Shown here piece by piece: positions 37,970-47,049 of a stretch of 64,000 nucleotides of DNA; the stretch's first letter is position 1; each line of letters begins with the position of its first letter. This DNA comes from Bifidobacterium merycicum DSM 6492 (lineage in GTDB: Bacteria; Actinomycetota; Actinomycetes; Actinomycetales; Bifidobacteriaceae). Both the position numbers and the translations under genes were made by a program. Below the pieces are notes generated by a model. The model was given only the letters and a program-made list of their open reading frames with translations. It had not been told where the DNA came from and made no database searches. Location: contig NZ_FQTX01000006.1 in the NCBI RefSeq assembly GCF_900129045.1, positions 51,641-115,640 on the forward strand, written 5' to 3'.

Positions 37970-39187
37970 TCATCCCCATATCGCGTATACGACGAGATCC
38001 TTGTCGAGGGTCACCGATTCTCCGGATCGATAACTTATGCCGCTTCCGTCCTCCTTGGTATTCCATTCCTTCAGGGACGCCATACCGTTACGGTATCCGT
38101 CCTGTTGGGTCGGCAGCGTCGCTCTGGTGCCGGATTTGGCGATGACCTGTCCGAACACCTCGAGCGGCGCCGATCCCTGGGTGTTGACGCACGTGATCGT
38201 ATTCGTCTTGTTCTTCGTCGAATCCACGGTATCGTATATGGTCTGCTCCGAATCGGAGGGATCCTGATATACACGGACGTAATCGATTTGCGTTTCGAAC
38301 GGCAGGCCGCTCGTATCGACGTCCGAATCCTTGGAAGCGCCGCCGTTGAGAATGAAGTACTGGGGGTCGCGGAAGGACTGCATCTTGTTCATCGAGCCCT
38401 TCATGTTCTTTGTGAAGTCCCCGGCATCCGTGATGTCGATGGATGAAGTCTCCTTGCCATCCAGATAGAACGTCATGGTTTCCGGAGTCCACAGGAATCC
38501 CAAGGTGTGCCATTCATCCTTCGCCAGGGTGGTGTGCCCGCGTGTCGGGCTGTGCGAGGCGTAGTCGCCGCCTCCCCTGGGGAGGGCCCATTTATGCAGG
38601 GCGTTTTTGACGGTGCTGCCGTCGCCGTTCGTTTCGAAGATATCGGTTTCGGCGAAGCCGGCGTTGTCCTTTCGGTCGTTGACATCCGTATCGCTCGCGG
38701 ACCACCATGCGTCCCAGGAACCGTCAGTTCCATGGAAACGCATGCGTACCTCTGCATAACCATACCGCATGGCCATATGCACGGGATTCCGGTAATGCTG
38801 TATTGGATCCTGCGTGGGTGCTACCGTCGCGATGGCCTTGGGGGGAACGATATTGCCGTTCTCCAGTGTCGTCCGCAAATGCACCATGCCATCGGCGACC
38901 CAGACGTGATTGGCGTCGCCCTGCATGGTCCTTTTTGCTTGTTGCCAATCGACGAGGGACCATTTCGATGTGTCGAGTTGCGTGCCGTCGAATTCATCGG
39001 ACCAGACCAATCGATAGCCCTTGGGTGCGCCGGACAGGGATGTCTTCTCTCTTTTCTCCGATTGGGTCTGCGGTGTGTGCCTGCCGGGGGTGTTTCCGAT
39101 GCCGCAGCCTCCCAATCCTGCAATTACCATGGTGATGGACATGAACAGACCGATTATTCGATTTCGTTTGCCGGATCCAATTCTCAC
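37970..39187 (-). CDS. GH16-family glycoside hydrolase, lipoprotein
   Basis: This extracellular glycanase of 405 residues is anchored by lipid. The signal peptide ends in the lipobox LGGC (Cys28). The GH16 domain (about 55-300) has the catalytic motif E180-T-D182-IF-E185 (ETDIFET) and substrate-cleft aromatics in GSWDAWWSASD. The last 75 residues resemble an InlB B-repeat-like domain (SLKEWNTKEDGSGISYRSGESV then LVVYAIW). It may cut or remodel the EPS made here, or release beta-glucan from the medium. It is the only clear hydrolase in the locus and lies on the minus strand. Confidence 0.88.
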   Translation of the reverse strand: MRIGSGKRNRIIGLFMSITMVIAGLGGCGIGNTPGRHTPQTQSEKREKTSLSGAPKGYRLVWSDEFDGTQLDTSKWSLVDWQQAKRTMQGDANHVWVADGMVHLRTTLENGNIVPPKAIATVAPTQDPIQHYRNPVHMAMRYGYAEVRMRFHGTDGSWDAWWSASDTDVNDRKDNAGFAETDIFETNGDGSTVKNALHKWALPRGGGDYASHSPTRGHTTLAKDEWHTLGFLWTPETMTFYLDGKETSSIDITDAGDFTKNMKGSMNKMQSFRDPQYFILNGGASKDSDVDTSGLPFETQIDYVRVYQDPSDSEQTIYDTVDSTKNKTNTITCVNTQGSAPLEVFGQVIAKSGTRATLPTQQDGYRNGMASLKEWNTKEDGSGISYRSGESVTLDKDLVVYAIWG

Positions 39188-39316
39188 TGGATTTCCCCCT
39201 TCCGATGTGAGCTAGTTATACCAGATAAATACGGCGAGTCTGACGCCCTAAGTATTATCTACTCCCAGAGAAGAGTATAGGAATATTGACGACATATTGT
39301 GAGGGATTGCCAGCCA

Positions 39317-40894
39317 ATGGGTGGAAATAAACGTGTTCTTATTAACATGGTTGCGAACCTCGTCGCGTTCGGTGTGCAATTTGGCATCAATTTCTTCCTC
39401 ACTCCGTATATCATCAACTCGCTGGGAAGTGAATCGTACAGTTTTATCCCGCTGACCAGCAACATCGTCGGCTATATGAACATCATCACGGTCGCTTTCT
39501 ACTCCATGACCGGACGTTTTCTGGCTGTGGCGGTCGGTGAGGAGGATTACGAGAAGGCGAACCGGTATTTCACCTCGTCGACCATCGCCAATTGCGCGCT
39601 GTCGGCCGTTCTGGTCATTCCGGGTCTGTTGATCGCCCTGTCCATCAATCACATCATCAATATTCCAACATCGTTGGTCGATGATGTGAGATTGACCTTC
39701 GTGCTGTCCTTCGTCAATATGCTGATTTCGCTCAGCTGTTCGGCCTACGGCGCTGTGTATTTCGCCACGAACCGATTGGATATCAATGCGCGGAGAAACA
39801 TCGAAAGCAACATCATGCGGGCATTGCTGCTCGTCGTGTTGTTCACGGTTTTCCAGCCGAAGATATACTTCCTGAACGCGACCATGACATTCGTGGTGCT
39901 GTTCATAGTCGTCGTGAATATCCATAACACGCATAAACTACTGCCGTTCCTCCACCTGAAGAGAAAATATTTCAGTATCGGTTCGATCAAGGAGATTCTT
40001 TCCAGCGGCATCTGGAATTCACTGAATCAGGCCAGTTACGTTCTTCTGGGCACGTTGGATCTGCTGCTCGCCAACATCTTCGCCAGCAGCACGGCGAGCG
40101 GCGTATATGCGGTCGCCAAGACCGTGCCGAATTTCGTGCAATCGATAATCAGTGTCATACTGCCTGCTTTCACGCCGTATTTCACGTTGCTGTTCGCGAA
40201 GAGGAAGCATGAGGAACTGCTGAGGAATGTCGGTTACGGTATACGATTCATAGGCTTCATCTGCGCCGTTCCCATCGGATTCCTATTGGAATTCGGCTCG
40301 GAGTTCTTCCACCTGTGGGTTCCCGCACAGGATTCCGCATTGCTTCATAATCTGTCATCGGTTACGCTGGTCGCTTTGGCGTTGAGCTGTGCCGTGATAG
40401 TCATCGATAATGTCTTCACCGCCACAAACAAGCTCAAGGTACCTGCATACGTGCTGTTCGGCTTGGGAATCCTGAACGTGTTCGTAGCGCTGGTGCTTAT
40501 CAAGTGCTCGCCTCTTGGCATATGGGCCATCCCGTTCGCGGCGCTGTTCACGACGATTGTCAGGAGCGTCGCGTTCACACCGTGGTATGGCGCCAAATGC
40601 CTTGGACTGCCGTGGTATGCCTTGTATGCGCCTTGCGTGCGTGGTTTCGTGTGCACCATAACGATGACGGTGGTGTGTGTGGCATACCGTTACCTCACGC
40701 CGGCTTGTGATTCATGGCTTCTTCTTATCATCGCCGGAGTGGTCTGCAGCATCATTGGATGTCTGATCAATCTCTTCCTGATCTTCAACGCGGATGAACG
40801 GAAGAAGGTCATTGATCTTCTGACGTGGCGAGGAAAAATAGCCGATCCCGTGAGCTGTACAGAGAGCTTTGATAAAGGAGATGAGACAAGATGA
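39317..40894 (+). CDS. Wzx-type flippase (first of two)
   Basis: This polytopic membrane protein of about 525 residues has some 12-14 hydrophobic helices and belongs to the polysaccharide-transport MATE/MOP superfamily. It should move lipid-linked repeat units across the membrane. Segments such as LINMVANLVAFGVQFGINFFL, FSIGSIKEILSSGIWNSLNQ and VYAVAKTVPNFVQSIISVI are typical. I chose the ATG at 39317; a GTG six codons earlier is possible. The stop overlaps the next start (ATGA). Confidence 0.87.
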   Translation: MGGNKRVLINMVANLVAFGVQFGINFFLTPYIINSLGSESYSFIPLTSNIVGYMNIITVAFYSMTGRFLAVAVGEEDYEKANRYFTSSTIANCALSAVLVIPGLLIALSINHIINIPTSLVDDVRLTFVLSFVNMLISLSCSAYGAVYFATNRLDINARRNIESNIMRALLLVVLFTVFQPKIYFLNATMTFVVLFIVVVNIHNTHKLLPFLHLKRKYFSIGSIKEILSSGIWNSLNQASYVLLGTLDLLLANIFASSTASGVYAVAKTVPNFVQSIISVILPAFTPYFTLLFAKRKHEELLRNVGYGIRFIGFICAVPIGFLLEFGSEFFHLWVPAQDSALLHNLSSVTLVALALSCAVIVIDNVFTATNKLKVPAYVLFGLGILNVFVALVLIKCSPLGIWAIPFAALFTTIVRSVAFTPWYGAKCLGLPWYALYAPCVRGFVCTITMTVVCVAYRYLTPACDSWLLLIIAGVVCSIIGCLINLFLIFNADERKKVIDLLTWRGKIADPVSCTESFDKGDETR

Positions 40895-41466
40895 TTACCA
40901 CGAAGACGGAACTTCGACGGGTTCTGGATCAGGAAAAACCATTATACATACCGACTGACTGTGGCGATCGATGGTATGCATACCTCATCAACAAACCGTG
41001 CGTCAAGATATGGCACTGGCAGAAGCTGTTGCGTAAAAGCGAGTACTGGTTCAATAACCGTCATCGTTCGCCACTGCATTATCTGCGATTTCTTTGGATA
41101 TACCGTCGCAAGAACAATGCCGGTAGGCGTTTGGGAATCGAGATATCCGAGAATACGTTTGACGTCGGGCTCAAGATTCATCATGAGGGCAATATCGTGG
41201 TCAACGGGAATGCGACGGTGGGTAGGAATTGCATTCTCCATGGGACGAATTGCATAGGGAATCGTGGGGTCGGCGAGGGAACGTTCGATACTCCGGTCAT
41301 TGGGGATAATGTGGATTTCGGTGTAGGCGCCTGCGCAATCGGCGGCATCACCATCGCCAGCGACACCATTGTCGGAGCCGGTGCCGTTGTGGTCAAATCG
41401 AGTCTTGAGCCGGGGGTGACGCTTATCGGTGTGCCGGCAAGACCTGTGCGACGGACTGAACAGTAG
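40891..41466 (+). CDS. Serine-acetyltransferase-like acyltransferase
   Basis: This 191-residue protein has a left-handed beta-helix C-terminus: GLKIHHEGNIVVNGNATVG, then HGTNCIGNRG and VIGDNVDFGVGACAIGG, ending GVPARPVRR. The hexapeptide pattern matches the CysE/EpsH group, where members acetylate serine or a sugar. In this setting a sugar or aminosugar is more likely. It is translationally coupled to the flippase. Confidence 0.83.
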   Translation: MITTKTELRRVLDQEKPLYIPTDCGDRWYAYLINKPCVKIWHWQKLLRKSEYWFNNRHRSPLHYLRFLWIYRRKNNAGRRLGIEISENTFDVGLKIHHEGNIVVNGNATVGRNCILHGTNCIGNRGVGEGTFDTPVIGDNVDFGVGACAIGGITIASDTIVGAGAVVVKSSLEPGVTLIGVPARPVRRTEQ

Positions 41467-41488
41467 AACAAACAGAAAGGGAAAGACA

Positions 41489-42799
41489 ATGAAGAAGCTA
41501 TTGTTTATAGGTGTGTCTGCAGCGACCGCGCAGGCAGTCCGATATGCCCATGAAATCGGTGCATATACCATTGTGACGGATTACTTGCCGATCGATGAAT
41601 CCCCGGTCAAGAAACTTGCCGATGAAGCCTGGCGTATCGATATCTTCGACATCGACACATTGGAGAAGAACATACGCGAGGAAGGTGTGACAGGTGTTTT
41701 CGCGGCGGCGAATGACAACTGCCTCAATACCGCCCGCGTGCTGGCCGAACGTTGCGGCATGCCGTTCTATGCGTCTCCTGATGCATGGAGGGCTGGACGG
41801 GACAAGGTTTTCTTCAAGGAGAAGTGCCGTTCCGCCGGAGTGCCGGTGCCGGCATTGTATCCGTATGCCGAAGGGGATGTCCTTCCCGACGAAGCGTTCC
41901 CGGTCATCGTCAAGCCGACGGATGGCGTCGCCAATCGCGGTGTCCGTGTTTGCTTCGACAACGACGAGTTAACGTATGCATACGTCGCTGCGAAGGATGT
42001 GTCGGAGAAAGGCGAGGTCCTTGTCGAGCAGTACCTGACCGGTCCGATGAAGCAGCTGGTCTATCTGCTTCGGGATGGTGAGCCGGTATTCCAGTTCGGA
42101 TTTGAACTAGTCGTTCTGGACAGGGATGAAGACGGGAAAATCGGTTTTTCGGATGTCGACATTTTTGACGTCTCCACCGCGGAGAGCCGGAAGCGGGGCG
42201 GTTCCGCGCAAACTGGGAAAATGCCCATCATCATCGTGAAGCCCAACCTGGAAAAGGAACTGCATGTCGACCATGAGGCGATACGCAGGATGGCGGAATC
42301 CTTGCATGCCACGGATGGTGTTATGGGCCTTCAGGGCATCGTCCATGATGGCGAGTTTCGTATCTTCGAAATGAACTATCGACTTGACGGCTGCATGTGT
42401 TGGAAGGTGGCCGCCAATGTCGGGGGACTGGACCAAGTGAAGGTCATGGTCAACCATGCGTTGGGAATTCCGACTTCCGCGGAGGAGTGGGAACGGTCCA
42501 TGGATCCGGACCAAGTCGCGTGCATGTACGGGCAGAATATCGGCAATGGGATAATCGCGTCCATTGAAGGACTGGACGCGATTGAGAGGATGGAGGGCAT
42601 ATCCTTGCTTTTCACGCATCACCACATTGGTGATGCGCTGCACTTCGAATCGAACACGATGGATAACCTTCAATTAGGCTTTGCCGTTTATGCGCACACT
42701 CCCGCGGAATTGTTGGACAAACTGGAACGGATTCAGGCCCTGAGCTCCGTCAAGGATACCGAAGGGCATGAGATGCTTATTCCCCGACCGCTTGTCTGA
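41489..42799 (+). CDS. ATP-grasp domain ligase of unknown substrate
   Basis: This 436-residue protein has the ATP-grasp fold of carboxylate-amine ligases. It has a Rossmann-like preATP domain (LLFIGVSAATAQAVRYAHEIG), the glycine loop FPVIVKPTDGVANRGVRVC, VEQYLTGPMKQLVYL, and the metal site FRIFEMNYRLDGC. The family joins a carboxylate to an amine. In this locus it could attach an amino acid or make an amide on an EPS sugar, but the substrate is unknown. It sits in a cassette with a WbqC-like gene and a DegT aminotransferase. Confidence 0.8.
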   Translation: MKKLLFIGVSAATAQAVRYAHEIGAYTIVTDYLPIDESPVKKLADEAWRIDIFDIDTLEKNIREEGVTGVFAAANDNCLNTARVLAERCGMPFYASPDAWRAGRDKVFFKEKCRSAGVPVPALYPYAEGDVLPDEAFPVIVKPTDGVANRGVRVCFDNDELTYAYVAAKDVSEKGEVLVEQYLTGPMKQLVYLLRDGEPVFQFGFELVVLDRDEDGKIGFSDVDIFDVSTAESRKRGGSAQTGKMPIIIVKPNLEKELHVDHEAIRRMAESLHATDGVMGLQGIVHDGEFRIFEMNYRLDGCMCWKVAANVGGLDQVKVMVNHALGIPTSAEEWERSMDPDQVACMYGQNIGNGIIASIEGLDAIERMEGISLLFTHHHIGDALHFESNTMDNLQLGFAVYAHTPAELLDKLERIQALSSVKDTEGHEMLIPRPLV

Positions 42800-42815
42800 C
42801 CGACTGCCGGTTTGA

Positions 42816-42857
42816 TGCGTGCGGCCCATCCGGATGAACGGATGGGCCGCACGCATA
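42816..42857. terminator. Bidirectional terminator, perfect 18-bp stem
   Basis: Bases 42816-42833 pair with 42840-42857 around the loop GATGAA, between the convergent ATP-grasp and GT2 genes. Confidence 0.88.
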
Positions 42858-42859
42858 TC

Positions 42860-43933
42860 TCAGCTCAACAACCAAGGGTCGACTTGCATCGGATGGCCGA
42901 GATCCTTGAAGAAGTTATGTTGGGCATGATAGCCTTTCATTCCCTTTTCCCGGCCATAATGCACATACCGGATGGCCATGTTGATCGGCGGACAATAGTA
43001 TTTGATCGTGATGATCAGGCGCACGATGAAGCTGCGCTTGCGATAGAACTCCTTGTAGAGTTTCTTCAGTTTTCGCAAGTCGAGGCTCCTTAAGCATGAG
43101 ACGCAGTCATGTTTCTTGTATTTCCCCACAAGAATGGCGTGGAAGCGTCCCTCCGAATAGGCATCGAAGCGCTTGTAGTAATCGCAGATCGCCTTGTCCT
43201 GGCTGAGGGAGAACGTCAGATCCTCCTTGAACCGTGATGTCCATGACCCCGGTGTGAGCACGCGGTAGCAGCATGTCTTATCCGCGAAGCAATAGGCGTT
43301 GCCCTTGGTCATCAGATAATTGCGGAGAGGCTCGTCTCCCACTTGGCCGGCGGTCATGAGCTCCATCGGAACCGTGAGGAAATCGCGCGTCCTCACCAGA
43401 ACGCTGGCAGTGGCGGGAAAGTCGTCGAATCCCTGAATGATCTCCTCCGGGGTGAATGTGCGGCTGGAGGCGGCGTTGATCCGCTCGCGGATCACGGTGC
43501 CGTGGGAGTCCACATCATAGGCGTTGCTGAAGCAATATGAGCATTCCGGGTGGGCATTCATATAGTCCACCTGTTTTTGCAGTTTGTCGGGATCGCACCA
43601 GAAATCATCACCTTCGCATATGGCGAGATAGGTACTGTCCTTCAGCAACGTCAACAGGTCGAAGCCTCCAATTTTCCCCTGTGAGTATTGATTCTCCCTT
43701 TCGATGAGCGGAACGATGACATCCGGATGATGATCGGCGTACTCCCTGATGATATCACCGGTGCCGTCGGGAGAGGCGTCATCGTGGATGATGAGGCGAT
43801 ACGGGAAATCGGTTTTTTGCTCCAGGGCCCCATCTATTGCCTTACCAATGTATTCATGATGGTTATACGTCATCATGAGAATAGATACAGTGACATCGGT
43901 GCGAGTTTTGGAGTTGTTTTCCACGATGGGCAT
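42860..43933 (-). CDS. Glycosyltransferase, GT2 family
   Basis: This 357-residue GT-A enzyme begins VTVSILMMTYNHHEYIGKAI. It has the nucleotide site IIHDDASPDGTGD and the acidic motif CEGDDFWCDPDKLQ, a layout common in EPS glycosyltransferases of the WbbD/EpsJ type. The start at 43933 (MPIVENN) has GAGGGGAAAG upstream. The gene runs opposite to its neighbours and shares a divergent promoter region with the WbqC-like gene. Confidence 0.88.
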   Translation of the reverse strand: MPIVENNSKTRTDVTVSILMMTYNHHEYIGKAIDGALEQKTDFPYRLIIHDDASPDGTGDIIREYADHHPDVIVPLIERENQYSQGKIGGFDLLTLLKDSTYLAICEGDDFWCDPDKLQKQVDYMNAHPECSYCFSNAYDVDSHGTVIRERINAASSRTFTPEEIIQGFDDFPATASVLVRTRDFLTVPMELMTAGQVGDEPLRNYLMTKGNAYCFADKTCCYRVLTPGSWTSRFKEDLTFSLSQDKAICDYYKRFDAYSEGRFHAILVGKYKKHDCVSCLRSLDLRKLKKLYKEFYRKRSFIVRLIITIKYYCPPINMAIRYVHYGREKGMKGYHAQHNFFKDLGHPMQVDPWLLS

Positions 43934-44077
43934 TGTGTTCTTTCCCCTCGTATGTGCATACGGCCAATCGCCCATAGTTTAAAGCCGAAGTGTGACATAT
44001 GTGAATCCGTAACGGAGAGAGTAATTGAAAAGTTGTATACTGTGAGCGACGTACTAAGAAGAGCGAGGTTTCCAATC

Positions 44078-44779
44078 TTGAGACTTGGGGTGATGCAACC
44101 GTATTTTTTCCCGTATTTGGGTTATTGGCAGATGATCCATGCTGTGGATAAATACGTCATTTTCGATGATGTCAATTACATCAAACGAGGATGGATTGCA
44201 AGGAATCGAATCAAAGCGAATGGGCAGGCGATACGGTTCGGCATAGCCGTGCGTAAGGTAAGCCAAAACCGTCTGATCACCGAACACGAGCGTATGGCAT
44301 CCCCCGAAGAGGCGGGGAAGCTACTCCATGAGTTGGATATGGCTTACCATAAGGCTCCGTATTACGATCAGGTCATGCCCCTTATGGAACGGATACTGGG
44401 TAATACGGAGATCAATCTCGCCGATTATCTTTCGTACGAAATCATGCAGGTGTGCGATTACCTGGGCATTTCGACGCCGATTCTGCGTTCCTCGCGTATG
44501 GAATACGATCACTCCGGGAACGGACAGGACAAGATTCTGGACTTGTGCAAGGTGACGGGTTCCGACTCGTACGTGAATGCGATCGGCGGTCGGGAACTGT
44601 ACGATCATGATCGATTCCGCCGTGAGGGGGTGGAACTGAGCTTCCTGAAAATGCGGCAAGTTCAGTACGAGCAGGGTGAAGGGGAATTCATCCCCTCGCT
44701 TTCCATCATTGATGTGATGATGAACAATTCACATGAGCAATTGGATGAGTTGCTTTCGCAATACGATTTCGTGAGCTGA
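44078..44779 (+). CDS. WbqC-family protein
   Basis: The N-terminus MRLGVMQPYFFPYLGYWQMI is the hallmark of the WbqC family, found in O-antigen and EPS loci and of uncertain biochemistry. DDVNYIKRGWIARNRI and ILRSSRMEY are further family positions. Family members start with a short hydrophobic strand before MQPYFFPY, so I chose TTG at 44078 with GCGAGG upstream; the ATG before QPYFFPY would cut that strand. It is 37 nt before the aminotransferase gene and is probably co-transcribed with it. Confidence 0.85.
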   Translation: MRLGVMQPYFFPYLGYWQMIHAVDKYVIFDDVNYIKRGWIARNRIKANGQAIRFGIAVRKVSQNRLITEHERMASPEEAGKLLHELDMAYHKAPYYDQVMPLMERILGNTEINLADYLSYEIMQVCDYLGISTPILRSSRMEYDHSGNGQDKILDLCKVTGSDSYVNAIGGRELYDHDRFRREGVELSFLKMRQVQYEQGEGEFIPSLSIIDVMMNNSHEQLDELLSQYDFVS

Positions 44780-44816
44780 CCGCAACGGATTGCCATAGGA
44801 GATGAGAGAGAAAACA

Positions 44817-45947
44817 ATGAGCAATGACGGAGTCATTCTGGTGGCACGTTCCTCAATGCCATCCTTTGAGGAGTACACCGAGGAGATAAAGGGGTTCTGG
44901 GAAACCCATTGGCTGACCAACGAGGGTGCGGAGCATCAGCTATTGGAGGGACAGTTGCAATCGTATCTCGGCGTTCCCAATGTTTCCCTGTTCGTCAACG
45001 GGCATTCCGCATTGGAAGGCGCCATTGAGGCACTTGGGATTACAGGTGAGGCCATAACCACGCCGTTTTCGTTCGCTTCCACGACCCATGCATTGGTACG
45101 CCGGGGAGTGACGCCGGTCTTCTGCGATATCAGACGCGACGACTTCACTATGGATCCCGAGAAGATCGAGTCGCTGATCACCCCTCGTACCACGGCCATC
45201 GTTCCCGTGCATGTGTACGGGAACATGTGCGACGTGGAGGCGATACAGCGCATTGCGGATAAGCATGGCCTCAAGGTGCTGTATGACGGTGCCCATTCAT
45301 TCGGCGTGACCAAGGATGGTCGCAGCTCCGCGACATTCGGCGATGCGACGATGTATTCCTTCCATGCGACCAAGGTGTTCAACACCATCGAGGGGGGTGC
45401 CGTATGCTACCGCGATTCCTCTTTGCGTCCTGTCCTGCACAAGATTCGTAATTTCGGCATCACCGGTCCGGAAACGGTGGAATCGGTCGGTGGCAATGCC
45501 AAGATGAACGAATTCTGTGCCGCTATGGGCGTCTGCAATCTGCGTCACGTTGATGAGGAAATCGCGAAGCGGCGTAAGGTGCTTGCCAGATACCGTGAGA
45601 ATCTGTCGGGCATCGATGGCATCATCCTGTCGGTCGAATCGGGCACTGGAACCCAGACGGGTGTGGCAACGAATGCTTCGTACATGCCGGTTGTTTTCGA
45701 TGAATCGGTGTGTGGCGTGACGCGTGATGAAGTGGCGTTTGCCTTGGCGAAGCGCAACATTTACGCGAGGAAATACTTCTATCCGCTGATCAGCGACTAC
45801 GCCTGCTACAGTGGTCGTTTCGATCCGTCGAAGACTCCGGTGGCGCAGTGGGTGGCGCAGCGGGTGCTCTGCCTACCGATGTTCGCCGATCTTGATTTGG
45901 ACAGCGTAGACATGATCTGCGATATCATTCGGTCGTTGACGAAATGA
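44817..45947 (+). CDS. DegT/DnrJ/EryC1 sugar aminotransferase
   Basis: This PLP enzyme of 376 residues aminates a keto-sugar nucleotide. The catalytic lysine is K186 in YSFHATKVFNTIEGGA. Other sites are TTPFSFASTTHALVRRG, VPVHVYGNMCDVEAI and YDGAHSFGV, which holds the PLP-binding Asp. No dehydratase or epimerase that would supply the keto-sugar is next to it, so the substrate comes from elsewhere. I chose the ATG at 44817, 6 nt after GAGAGAG. Confidence 0.92.
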   Translation: MSNDGVILVARSSMPSFEEYTEEIKGFWETHWLTNEGAEHQLLEGQLQSYLGVPNVSLFVNGHSALEGAIEALGITGEAITTPFSFASTTHALVRRGVTPVFCDIRRDDFTMDPEKIESLITPRTTAIVPVHVYGNMCDVEAIQRIADKHGLKVLYDGAHSFGVTKDGRSSATFGDATMYSFHATKVFNTIEGGAVCYRDSSLRPVLHKIRNFGITGPETVESVGGNAKMNEFCAAMGVCNLRHVDEEIAKRRKVLARYRENLSGIDGIILSVESGTGTQTGVATNASYMPVVFDESVCGVTRDEVAFALAKRNIYARKYFYPLISDYACYSGRFDPSKTPVAQWVAQRVLCLPMFADLDLDSVDMICDIIRSLTK

Positions 45948-45972
45948 CCGAATTCGCGTGAGGGCGGAATCC

Positions 45973-46013
45973 AACGGCGGGAACCTGCTTCTGAGTGCTT
46001 GGTTTCCGCCGTC
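45973..46013. terminator. Hairpin between convergent aminotransferase and GT2 genes
   Basis: ACGGCGGGAACC pairs with GGTTTCCGCCGT (one G-T pair), separated by a partly paired loop. Confidence 0.7.
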
Positions 46014-46980
46014 AGCGTTTCAAAATCAGCTTCTTGAGACGCTGATAAGCGAAGGGGCACCAGTACATGCACAGGTAGGATATCCGGTCTTTCATCGGAA
46101 GGATGCGCAGAATCCGCGCCGGTGGAAGAGCACGGAATAAGGCAAGTATTCCCTCGATACGCCTGCGGACATCAGGTTGTGACCACGACAGTTGCGTTGC
46201 GCGGTAGAAACCCGTCATGACAAAACGGAATGTGGTCGGCACGAGATTCGCATAGCCGTTGAGCAGGAAGAATCGCAGCCGTTCGATGCGGGCTTCGATG
46301 ACATCAAGATTCCGAATCGAATAGGCGGTATGCATGATGCTTGTCGCGTTGTCGACGTAATGGTAGAGTCTGTCCGGAACGAGAACCACTGAATCGCAGT
46401 TCGTGACGATATGGTGGAATGCGAATTCGTCTTCGTGAAGCTTGCCCGACGGATATCGGTACGTTTCCCAGATTTTGGCTTTATACAGTTTGTTCCAGGC
46501 AAGAACGAATTCCATGTGACGATAGATGCCTTCCATGCACTGATGGGAGTCGATATTCATCTCATGCTCCACGAACGGTGTTTCTTCTTTTGGATGGCAA
46601 TGCTCATCCTCGTCGACATACGAGCAGATGACCATATCGGCGTTGTTGCGTTGCGCCGCGGAAAGCAATGATTCGATATATTCGGGCTCCACGTAATCGT
46701 CGCTGTCCACGAATGCGAGATATTCACCGGTCGCTGCGTCGATACCGGTGTTGCGTGCTTCCGAAAGCCCGCGGTTTTCCTGATGGATGACGCGAATGCG
46801 CTGGTCTTTTTCGTTCCATGCGTCGCACTTTCCCGCGGACGCATCCGGTGACCCATCATCCACGAGGATGATCTCGAGATTCGGATAGGTCTGTGCCACC
46901 AGGCTCGCTATACACCGGTCGAGAACGTGTTCCACGTTGTAGACGGGAACGATGATGCTGATCAGGGGAGTGGCGGCCAT
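46012..46980 (-). CDS. Glycosyltransferase, GT2 family
   Basis: This 322-residue GT-A enzyme has the opening ISIIVPVYNVEHVLDRCIASL, the nucleotide site VDDGSPDASAGKCDAW, and the acidic FVDSDDYVEPEY. FVLAWNKLYKAKIW lies in the acceptor half. It resembles the GT2 at 35655 in layout. AAGGATAT precedes the ATG. It ends at a hairpin shared with the aminotransferase. Confidence 0.9.
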   Translation of the reverse strand: MAATPLISIIVPVYNVEHVLDRCIASLVAQTYPNLEIILVDDGSPDASAGKCDAWNEKDQRIRVIHQENRGLSEARNTGIDAATGEYLAFVDSDDYVEPEYIESLLSAAQRNNADMVICSYVDEDEHCHPKEETPFVEHEMNIDSHQCMEGIYRHMEFVLAWNKLYKAKIWETYRYPSGKLHEDEFAFHHIVTNCDSVVLVPDRLYHYVDNATSIMHTAYSIRNLDVIEARIERLRFFLLNGYANLVPTTFRFVMTGFYRATQLSWSQPDVRRRIEGILALFRALPPARILRILPMKDRISYLCMYWCPFAYQRLKKLILKR

Positions 46981-47049
46981 ATCATATCCTTACGAAGAAA
47001 CCGGAGAAATGACTATCGTTGTCTATCGTTTTGCGGGGCTCAGGCGTGA

